Origin: an uncultured Oscillospiraceae bacterium
GTDB taxonomy: Bacteria; Bacillota; Clostridia; Oscillospirales; Oscillospiraceae
Assembly: GCA_947629915.1 (NCBI GenBank)
Contig: CANRFN010000013.1
Span: 1-64,000 of the forward strand
Length of the DNA: 64,000 bases
Direction: 5' to 3'
Position 1 is the stretch's first letter, and each line of letters starts with the position of its first letter. Made by a program: the position numbers and the translations under genes. Under the pieces are notes generated by a model. The model made no database searches. It was not told where the DNA came from and was given only the letters and a program-made list of their open reading frames with translations. Positions 53,882 through 62,000 of the stretch are shown here, one piece after another.

Positions 53882-55429
53882 TCAGTCCTCCCGGAGCTCC
53901 TCCGGCCGCAGCAGCAGCCGGATAGCCCAGGGCGGGACGTCGGGGACATCGTCCTGGTCCCCCACGAACACGAAGGCGGCGGGGTAGTCCGGGGGCCGCT
54001 CCGGGAAGGTGCCGTAGCCGTCTGTGAAGTAGATGAGGCCCTTCAGGTTCTGGATCTCCCCGCTGCGGCGGTGCTCTTCCACCAGGCGGAACACCGGCCG
54101 GAAGTCCGTGCCGCCGAAGCCGTGGAACTGCATCTCCCTCATGTACAGGTCCAGATCCTCCTGGCTGGTAATCTTCCGGTCCTCCTGGACGGCCGCATCG
54201 CACTGGATGATGTGGATGTTGATCCGGTTGAAGAAGTTCTGCGCCTGCTTCAGGATGTTGTACGTCTTCTGGAGGAACTGCTGCACCAGCTCCCCCTGGA
54301 CGGAGCCGGAGGTGTCGATGGCGATCACCATCTCCCGGACCCGCTTCTCCTCCCGGTACTCCAGGGGCTCGATCAGGGGCATCTTGCCATAGTGCTGCAG
54401 GCCAAAGGTGTAGAAGATGTAGTCGAACTCCTGGTCGTTGATGTGCATCACCTCGCCCATCACGGCGAACTTCCGGAGAAAGCTGGCGTAGTCGTACTTC
54501 TCCCGGGTCACGGCCTTGATGTTCTGCAGCACGTTGTCCGGCAGATTCCCCTGCTGAAACGTCTGCAGGTCCATCTCCATCCGCTGGGCCACGCCCTTCC
54601 AGTCCTCCGCCACATCGGCACGGCCGGCGCCGGCCCGCTGCATCCGCATCTGGTCCGCACTGCCCCGGGCACGCTGTCCGCCGCCGCGCCTCTGGTTCTG
54701 CTGTCCGCCTTTGCCATCCTGGGCATCTCCCCCGGTGCCGCCGGTTCCGCCCTTGCCGTCCTCCCGGTCCCGGCCCTCCCGGTTGTCTCTCTGGCGGCCG
54801 CCGCCCTTTCCAGAGGGGGAGTCCGGCGCATCATCCTCGTCATCGGGGCTCTCCCGGTCCGAGTCCCCCTTCCTGTCCGATTCCTCGTACCAGCAGTCGT
54901 GGGAGTCCGCGTGGAAGAGGGCATTGAGCCGCTCCAGCTCGTCCGGCCCCGCCTTGCTGTCCTGAAGGTAGCGGTACACCCGCTCGGCGGTCACGGTCTG
55001 CACCTGTTTCTGCAGGGTCTCCAGGTACTCCGCCTGTCTCCTCTGCCGGGCGGTGGTGAGGGCGGGGAGCTTCAGGTCCGCGATCACAGACTCCACGGCG
55101 ATGTCGCAGGCCAGATCCCAGTAGGTCCGGTCCACCAGCTGGATGCTGAAGGCGTGGTGGAAGACGCAGTGGAACACCATGTGGAGGTAGGTGCGGGCGA
55201 TGCTCTCCCGCTCCTCCCGGTACGCCCGGAGCACCTGCAGGGCGCTGTACCGGAGGTGCACCCCGTCCACAGACCACCCGCCTGTAGGGTCGCTCACCAG
55301 GCGCAGCCGGCTCAGGGCGGCGTCCAGAAAGCGCAGGTGCACCACCAGGTTGTTGCGGGCCATCTGCAGGATATCCCCCGCCAGCGCCTCGGCCTGCTGC
55401 AGGGCGCTGTCCCTGTTCTGCTCGTTCAT
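53882..55429 (-). CDS. VWA-like protein with DUF2201-type metallopeptidase-like N-terminus
   Basis: A 515-residue protein and partner of the MoxR ATPase. The N-terminal half has a His-rich helix (HMVFHCVFHH, residues 83-92) followed by YWDLACDIAVE, the pattern of DUF2201-type putative metallopeptidase domains. A low-complexity Asp/Gly/Arg linker covers about 195-275. The C-terminal VWA domain has the MIDAS motif DTSGS (372-376), then GGTDFRP and YFTDGYG, so metal binding looks intact. It is the first gene of the operon, about 100 bases after a strong promoter. No export signal. A cytoplasmic unfolding or assembly role with MoxR is inferred from family knowledge. Confidence 0.9.
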   Translation of the reverse strand: MNEQNRDSALQQAEALAGDILQMARNNLVVHLRFLDAALSRLRLVSDPTGGWSVDGVHLRYSALQVLRAYREERESIARTYLHMVFHCVFHHAFSIQLVDRTYWDLACDIAVESVIADLKLPALTTARQRRQAEYLETLQKQVQTVTAERVYRYLQDSKAGPDELERLNALFHADSHDCWYEESDRKGDSDRESPDDEDDAPDSPSGKGGGRQRDNREGRDREDGKGGTGGTGGDAQDGKGGQQNQRRGGGQRARGSADQMRMQRAGAGRADVAEDWKGVAQRMEMDLQTFQQGNLPDNVLQNIKAVTREKYDYASFLRKFAVMGEVMHINDQEFDYIFYTFGLQHYGKMPLIEPLEYREEKRVREMVIAIDTSGSVQGELVQQFLQKTYNILKQAQNFFNRINIHIIQCDAAVQEDRKITSQEDLDLYMREMQFHGFGGTDFRPVFRLVEEHRRSGEIQNLKGLIYFTDGYGTFPERPPDYPAAFVFVGDQDDVPDVPPWAIRLLLRPEELRED

Positions 55430-55533
55430 GTCTCATCAGCCTTTCTCGTCTCCCGAAAGCGGTCTCCGGGCCCAGGTTGTTCGATATTTGTTCGAATTCT
55501 GTGTTCATCCTTTTGATTGCAGTTTCATGATAC

Positions 55534-55561
55534 TATTATAGCATATTACATTCTGCTTGCA
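55534..55561 (-). promoter_or_regulatory. Promoter of the VWA-MoxR-LRR operon
   Basis: On the minus strand: TTGCAA (55556-55561), 16-base spacer, TATAAT (55534-55539) preceded by TGC, a perfect extended -10. The leader is about 100 bases. This would be the main promoter for the array to 37.6 kb. Confidence 0.85.
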
Positions 55562-55902
55562 AGAGACCAGCCAGGCCTTTTTCACCGTTTCCAGCCAGAA
55601 TTTTCGATTGTCTTTCCTGAATTTGTCATTTTATATCGTCTTATTGCCCAATTTTCTTGCCTTTCAGTTGATTGAACGGGTCCACAGGTCTCCAACCCAT
55701 GTGCCAGTTTCCGGCCGAGGCCCCGCCCTCCCGCGCCCCGTTTTCGAACAAAACACCGAAAACCTCGCTTTGCTTTTTAAGATACTTATGCTATGCTATT
55801 TGCAATTCTCGGAAAACCGTCATACGATTTTCCCGCATTTTCCGGCCGCTCCAGCCCATCCGCACCCGCAGTTCCCCGTTCCCAACCACACCCCCCAGCC
55901 AA

Positions 55903-55933
55903 ACGGCGGCGCCCCCACAAGGGACGCCGCCGT
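55903..55933. terminator. Orphan GC hairpin in the intergenic region
   Basis: A nine-bp stem (ACGGCGGCG at 55903-55911 with its complement at 55925-55933) and a 13-base loop. Neither strand has a long T-run after it and no gene ends here. It could end a small RNA or be a chance structure. Confidence 0.35.
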
Positions 55934-56255
55934 CTCTCTCCAGATCCACATCTCCAGGTTGCCTTACGCTGTCTATGAGAGCCGCCCCCGCTGCGTCCCC
56001 CTCCAGATCAGGCCCCCTGTGTTTCTTCCCTGGACACCGTCCGCTGTTTTCCGGCCTCCGTACCTCTTGCACAGAAACAGGTATCCTCACTCCGGTGCGT
56101 TATGTTGTCAGACAGTCCATACAGTTTGCGGAATCCGCCCCACAACCCGGCAAAATCCGCCTGGGAGCGGCTGGTACAATGAGAAGGCGGCCTGATTCGC
56201 CCTGTGCGCCCCGTCCCCGCTATGTTACGTTTCCATTACATTTTCCGATTTCGCC

Positions 56256-56284
56256 TTGTGGCAGGAGAGGTTCTTTGCTATAAT
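56256..56284 (+). promoter_or_regulatory. Promoter of the SLH/transglutaminase-like gene
   Basis: TTGTGG (56256-56261), 17-base spacer, TATAAT (56279-56284) preceded by TGC (extended -10). The leader is about 165 bases. Confidence 0.75.
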
Positions 56285-56454
56285 AGGGGCGTCAAGAAGA
56301 ACCTTGTTTTCCTCTTTTTTCAAGGTCATTTTTGGAAGCCAGATGTATTCCAAATTGCATTTCGCTTGCTAATTTTTCCGTTTGCGAGGCCGCAGCCGCA
56401 CCTATCCATGCGCCAGCGCAGGCCTCCCACCATCGCACAGACAGGAGGTGCTCC

Positions 56455-57912
56455 ATGAAACCGCTCCGTACCATACTCTGCCTTCTTCTGGCAGCGGCAC
56501 TGGCCGCCGGCCCATGCCAGATCATCCGAACCGCAGCAGCCGCTGCAGAGGAAGAGACCAGTCCCTTCTCCGATGTCGGCCCGTCCGATTGGGCCTGGGA
56601 CTACATCCTCCGGGCGTACACGGAGGGCCTCATGTCCGGCACCTACGTGGACGAGGCGGAGGGCATCCGGGCATTCAGCCCAGACCAGGTGCTCACCGTG
56701 GGCGAGTGGTCCTCCCTGGTGGCCCGCATCTTCTACCCCGGCGAGACCAGCAACCGCCCGGAGACCGGCCTCTTCGCCAAAGAGGTGGCGGTGCTGTCCC
56801 TCCACGGCGCCTATGCCGGCGTGGAGAGCCTCACCGCATCCACCGCCACCATCATCTGCCGCTACGAGATGGCCCAGATCCTCTATAATGCCTCGGTGGA
56901 CATGGGCATCCCCATGCCGGACGAGGCGGAGCTCCAGCGGGCCCGGGACGCCATCCGGGACTGGAACTATGTCCCGGAGAAGTATCAGACCGCGGTGGCC
57001 AGCATGTTCTCCCTGGGGGTCTTCACCGGGGACGAGCTGGACAGCTTCGTGGGCAGCAAGACCCTCTCCCGGAGAGAGGCGGCGGTGGCGGTGTGCCTGG
57101 CGCTGGACCACCTGCTCTCCTCCATGGCGGGCACCGTGAGCGAGGAGGACGCCACCCTCTCCACCACCACCCACCACTGGGTCTCAGACTACTGGTCTTC
57201 CCTGCCCCGGGACCTGCAGCAGCGCACCAATCAGGACGCCTTTAACTGCGCCGCCCAGACCGCGGCAGACGCAGACCTCATCCTCCGGGGCGCCTCCTAC
57301 GATGGACAGTTCAACGCCCAATACAACTACGCCTGCTACGTCTGCGATGTGATGCAGGAGGGCACCGCCAACGTGATCCAGGCCATTCAGCTCTGCACCG
57401 GCTTCTGCATCGGCACCGGCGGCAGCAAGTCCACCGGCTACGTGGACTACTTCTCCATCGCCACGCCCAACCGAGACCGGGCGGCCCAGAGCGCCATCGA
57501 CGACATCCTGGACAGCCTACTCCAGGAGAACACCGCCCGAGACAAGTTCCAGAGGTGCATCGAGGCGGTCTGTGAGCGGCTCAGCTATGCCCCCGGCGCC
57601 ACCGCCAGCTGGGAGGGCGGCACCGAGGGAGACAGCGCCAGCTACACGGACATGCTGGCGGAGCTGCTCCTGGCCGCCGGCATCCCCTCCATCCGGGTGC
57701 AAGAGGCGTGCAGCGGCGGCCCCCGCAGCTGGCTCCAGGTGCGTCTCAACGGCAGCTGGGTGATCCTGGACTGCCTGGCCTATGAGACCAGCGGCCGGGG
57801 CATCTTCTCCTTCTCCGAGCACGTCCAGCGCTTTGGCTATCCCAGCGATACCAACAACGCGGAAGGCCTGCAAATCGCCCGGGCCCTTCTGGCATACTGG
57901 CCCCAGGACTGA
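56455..57912 (+). CDS. Exported SLH-domain protein with degenerate transglutaminase-like domain
   Basis: A 485-residue secreted protein. Signal peptide at residues 1-30 and AGGAGGT six bases before the ATG at 56455. Two or three SLH repeats follow (FSDVGPSDWAWDYILRAYTEGL and FSLGVFTGDELDSFVGSKTLSRREAAVAV), which would hold it on the wall. The C-terminal part has a transglutaminase-like outline (SYTDMLAELLLAAGIPS, RSWLQVRLNGSWVILDCL), but the expected Cys and His positions read Ser396 and Ser425; only the Asp (about 439) remains. It is thus probably a binding domain and not an enzyme. It is transcribed alone, between two minus-strand units. Confidence 0.75.
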   Translation: MKPLRTILCLLLAAALAAGPCQIIRTAAAAAEEETSPFSDVGPSDWAWDYILRAYTEGLMSGTYVDEAEGIRAFSPDQVLTVGEWSSLVARIFYPGETSNRPETGLFAKEVAVLSLHGAYAGVESLTASTATIICRYEMAQILYNASVDMGIPMPDEAELQRARDAIRDWNYVPEKYQTAVASMFSLGVFTGDELDSFVGSKTLSRREAAVAVCLALDHLLSSMAGTVSEEDATLSTTTHHWVSDYWSSLPRDLQQRTNQDAFNCAAQTAADADLILRGASYDGQFNAQYNYACYVCDVMQEGTANVIQAIQLCTGFCIGTGGSKSTGYVDYFSIATPNRDRAAQSAIDDILDSLLQENTARDKFQRCIEAVCERLSYAPGATASWEGGTEGDSASYTDMLAELLLAAGIPSIRVQEACSGGPRSWLQVRLNGSWVILDCLAYETSGRGIFSFSEHVQRFGYPSDTNNAEGLQIARALLAYWPQD

Positions 57913-57931
57913 TCCGCCCCCAACAATCAAC

Positions 57932-57970
57932 AAACCGCCTGCCGCAGTGGATCTGCGGCAGGCGGTTTTT
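57932..57970 (+). terminator. Terminator after the SLH gene, possibly two-way
   Basis: A 15-bp stem (57932-57946 with 57954-57968), seven-base loop, ending in TTTTT on the plus strand. The convergent gene ends at 57999, so the hairpin may serve both. Confidence 0.88.
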
Positions 57971-57998
57971 CTTGTCTTACACGGGGTCTTGATTGGGC

Positions 57999-59066
57999 TC
58001 AGCCCCGCTGCACCGCCCCCAGCACGGCGCAGATGTCCTTGTACGGCACCAGCCGGTTGTGGGCGAGGAGGTTGCGCACCGAGCGGAAGAGGCGGATCTC
58101 CTCCACCTCCGCAGGGGAGAACTCCCCCACGGACTCGTTCACGATGTAGAAGAGGGGGCCGATATCCAGCTCCCAGGGGTCTTCGATAGAGTCCCCGTTG
58201 GAGTTGCGGATGGGCAGGTGGCCGCTGAGCTCCACCGTGTGGTTGCGGATGAAGGCGGTGCGCCGCTGCTCGATGGCGGGAAACAGCTGCACGATGGAGG
58301 CCAGCCAGACGGCGCCGCTCACCTGCTCGTCTGTGAGGGCGGGGAACGGCTGTCCCTGGGAGTCCCGGAGGGAGCGGCACACGGTGCGCACCGTCTCGAT
58401 GGGCCGCTTCAGCAGGGCCTCCCCGCTGGAGATGAGGGCGGCGCAGAACTCCGGCCGGGCCCCGCCGATGCGCAGGGCCAGCTCCGCCTGGAACTCCAGG
58501 AGGCTGGTGTTCTGGGTGGCGGTGGCGGCCTCCAAGCAGAAGACGCGGCAGTCGTAGGGATGGACGGTACACTGGATGAGGTCCAGGCCGTCCGCCTCGG
58601 GGGTGGGCCCATCGTACTCCAGGACATACACCGTCCGGGTCTCCAGGGCGGCGCTCTCCCGCTCGTAGTCCGCGATGAACTGCTTCCAGCGCTCCAGGTC
58701 CTCCGGGGCGTGGATGCCGGTCACCCAGACGTAGTAGGCGTGGACCACCTCGTTGGCGCAGGCGGCGATGTGCTCGGCGTAGGTCTGCCCCGGCCAGTAC
58801 TCCACCTGGGCCTTTCTGGTGCAGAGCTGCTTGAGCACAAACTGGCCGGGGTCCGCCCCTGCCCGCCAAGGCAGGCGGCGGAGCCGCCGGTCTGAGCTGA
58901 AGGAGGTGCGGCGGCTGTCCACGGCGATGTGGAACTGCTCCTTCCAGGGGAGGCTGCCGGCGTCCTGGAGCACCACGGACACGCCGGTGTTCAGGTCTCC
59001 GGCGATGCGGCCCAGAAGCCGCAGGGAGTTGCCGATCTGGCCCCACCAGATTTCACCGGGATTCAT
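57999..59066 (-). CDS. Unrecognised protein coupled to the giant ATPase
   Basis: A 355-residue soluble protein that I do not recognise. It opens MNPGEIWWGQIGNSLRLLGRIAGDLNTG and ends with a helical stretch (EFSPAEVEEIRLFRSVRNLLAHNRLVPYKDICAVL). No signal peptide, membrane helix or clear catalytic motif. The RNLLAHN segment is reminiscent of HEPN-like helices (R-x4-6-H), but one short match is not enough for a call. Its ATG overlaps the ATPase stop (ATGA at 59063-59066), so the two proteins are made together and probably act together. Confidence 0.75.
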   Translation of the reverse strand: MNPGEIWWGQIGNSLRLLGRIAGDLNTGVSVVLQDAGSLPWKEQFHIAVDSRRTSFSSDRRLRRLPWRAGADPGQFVLKQLCTRKAQVEYWPGQTYAEHIAACANEVVHAYYVWVTGIHAPEDLERWKQFIADYERESAALETRTVYVLEYDGPTPEADGLDLIQCTVHPYDCRVFCLEAATATQNTSLLEFQAELALRIGGARPEFCAALISSGEALLKRPIETVRTVCRSLRDSQGQPFPALTDEQVSGAVWLASIVQLFPAIEQRRTAFIRNHTVELSGHLPIRNSNGDSIEDPWELDIGPLFYIVNESVGEFSPAEVEEIRLFRSVRNLLAHNRLVPYKDICAVLGAVQRG

Positions 59067-62000
59067 GCCTCGCTCCCCCCGATCTTGGAGAGCTTCTCCA
59101 GCACCTTGTCCTCGCTGCCCAGCAGGGAGCGGAAGTTCTTGGAGGCGAAGAGATAGGTGTCCGGGCCCACACCCCGGAGGATGTTCAGGTCCTGGAGCTC
59201 CTGGAGCAGGGTCTCCACCTTCTCCTCGTCCAGGTCCATCAGGGTCTCCACCCCCAGGTCTCTGGCGTGGTGGAGCACGTCCCGGGCGGAGTAGCCGCTC
59301 TTGGCCTTGTCCGGCTCGAACTTGTACAGCAGGGAGAACAGCAGGCCCACGGCGTAGTAGTAGCTGCCCTGATCCTGGTCCAGCATCAGGGTGATCTCGA
59401 ACTTGCTGTGGATCTCGTCCACAAAGTCCCGGTCCATCATGACACGCCGCAGGTGGGCCACAGAGACCACGTAGGGCGGGGTCTTCTTGAAGTCGTAGCC
59501 GGCGTAGTCCCCGCCCCGGATGGACTCGATGAGCTTCTGGCAGTAGAGCTGGATGAGACCGGGGAAGTAGTTGGTGGTAGCCAGGATCTGGGAGATGATC
59601 ACCTTGTCCGGCAGGGAGAAGCCCAGGTAGCTCAGGGGCTCGGTGAGCAGCTGCTGGGCGTCCGGGGTGAGGAAGGGGGTGATCTTGAGAGAGGGGAAGT
59701 GGTTGATCACGCCGTTGCGGCCCAGGGCCACGTCCCGGTTGAAGCGCACGATGTTGTGCAGGCCGGCCATCACGAACTTGAAGTGGCCGGGGAGGGACTG
59801 CTGCACGTCCTTCAGCTCCACCAGGGGGCGGTAGTTCAGGGAGGAGCAGTCGTCGATAAAGCGGTCCGCCTCGTCCATCATCACCAGCAGGTACTTGATC
59901 TCGTCCTCGGTGCTGCGCAGGCGCTGCTTGATGCTGCGGCAGAGGGCGCCCCAGTCGTCGGTCTCGCTGCCCGGGGGGAGCACGCCGGTGTCCGTGAGCT
60001 CCTGGGACACCTTCTCCGCAGCCTGGCAGCTGTCCAGGTCCTTGATGTCCACGAAGACGGCCCGCTGCTGCTGGCGGCCGTCCAGATCGGACCGGGCCTT
60101 TTTGAAGAGGGCGGACTTGCCCAGCTGCCGGCCGCCGTAGATCAGGTTCACGCCGCTGGGGCTCTTGATCTTCAGAAGCTCATCCCGCCGGCCGATGAAG
60201 ATCTCCGGGGGCATGGTGTGGGAGGACTCCGCCACGTAGGGCTGGCAGTACGAGAAGGGCATGCCGGCGGCCATCAGCATCTGGTTCACCGTGCTCTCGG
60301 TGTAGTTGTCCGCCAGGAAGCACAGCAGCACCCGGTCCACCACCAGGTAGACGTTCTGCAGGCCGTTGGACCGCTTCTTCAGCTTCATGGCCAGGGCCCG
60401 GCGGTCCAGGTTGCCCAGGGCGCAGTCCACCAGGATCAGCTTGTTGCCGTTGAGCACGTCCAGGGCCTGGATCTTCCGGAAGAGGCGGTCGCAGTCGTGG
60501 ACGCCGTAGAGGCAGCAGACGTACATGCCGTCCTGCTCCAGGCCGGAGCCAAAGGCGGCGATGGGGTGCAGCGGGGCGCTCACCCCCATGCGGTTGGGCT
60601 CCCGGGTCACGCGATAGACCTCCATCCGGGGATCCGGCTCAAACCGGAAGTGCTCCACGGTGAGGTTGTTCCAGCCCAGCAGGCCCAGCAGCTGCTGGAT
60701 CTTGGGGGTGCTGGAGGGGGTGCCGCTGTTCAGCCAGCTGTTGATGAGCTGCTGGGCGCCCTTCATGTCCTTGTTGTGGACGATGCCCCGGCGGGCCAGA
60801 AGGGTGCTCACCTGGCGGCCGCTGTCCGAGACCCGCTCAAAGTTCCGGGGGAAGCTGTTCCAGAACTGGGCCAGGTACTCCAGGGCCACGGGCTGCTGGA
60901 TCTCCATAGAGAAGTCCCCCACCCGAATGCGGTGCATCCAGTCCTCCGCCACCAGGAAGTTCTGCTGCTGGATCTGGGTGCGGATGGCCTCCTCGTAGTC
61001 CGGGTGGGCGTCGAACTGGGCCCGGTTGCCCGCCACCAGGGCGTCCAGCTCCCCATCCAGCTGCTGCTCATACTGCTGGGCGCTGGTGTGGATCTGGTTT
61101 TCGGCGCGGGTCACGATCTCGTGGAAGAACCCGAAGTTGCCGGTGTGCTGGGCCCGGAGGAACCAGTACTTCACCGTGTTCTCCAGGTTGCAGCAGAAGT
61201 CGTCAGACTGCATGATCTGGCCGTAGTTCATGGCCAGGGCGTACATCTCCAGGAAGCTGCCCAGCTTCATCCGGGCCTGTCCCTCGGTCTGGGCCCAGTA
61301 CTCCTCGGCCCGGTCCGGCAGCACCAGGTCCTCCGCCGTCCCCTGGGCCCGGCGGTACTCCAGGATCCGGGCGGCGGTGCCGTAGTTGTTGCGGGTCTTC
61401 TCCTTGCCGTAGATCTCGTTCAGGTGGTCCTGGTCCTCCAGCCCCGGGGTCTCGCAGTGGCGGCGGATCCGGGCCAGGATGTGGAAGGCCGGCAGGGCGC
61501 TGAAGGTGCTGTCCAGCTCCGGCAGGAAGTGCTCGTCCAGCAGGATCTCATCCCCCCGGAGGAAGTCCGCATAGAAGAACTTCTCCATGGTGGGGTCCCA
61601 GCGGCCGTTGAGCCGGGCGGAGAGCTCCTCCGCCGCGGCCTGCAGGACGGCGTAGCCGGCCTGCTCCTCGGTGTTCTCCGCCATGGCCATGGCGTCCGCA
61701 CAGTCTGCGGCCACCCGCTCCAGGTCCTCCAGCAGCCGGGGCTGCAGCCGCTGATAGACCTCTCTCCCCTGCTGCGTGCAGTCTGAGTCCGCCTGCTGGT
61801 CCATGAGGTTATACCAGCGGCAGATGGTATACAGCACGGAGCTGATGCTGGAGCGCATGTTGTTCCGGCGGGAGCCCTGCAGGGTGGCGTTGGCCTTCTT
61901 CATCTGCATGTTCTCCCCGGCCACGGTCCAGTACTCGTCGATGAGGGCATCCACCCGGGACTCGGTGACGTTCTTGAGGGAGATCTGCCCGCCGTTGAGG

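Larger units (their letters stand above)
55430..56454. other. One-kilobase intergenic region between divergent units
   Basis: It holds the VWA-MoxR-LRR promoter (55534-55561), a hairpin with no gene attached (55903-55933) and the SLH gene promoter (56256-56284). The remaining 600 bases have open frames but no ribosome sites, repeats or family features that I can support. A small RNA ending at the hairpin is possible but unproven. Confidence 0.5.

Noticed and set aside
37599..55429. Diversity-generating retroelement driving LRR variation
   Set aside because: No reverse transcriptase or template-repeat pair is visible in the window.
54840..55508. A 222-codon frame starting upstream of the VWA gene
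   Set aside because: It lies out of frame inside the VWA gene, is Arg/Gly/Pro-rich, and the VWA frame has the MIDAS motif.
55557..56283. Plus-strand frames of about 200 codons in the intergenic region
   Set aside because: No ribosome sites, overlapping alternatives in two frames and Pro/Arg/Ser-rich composition.
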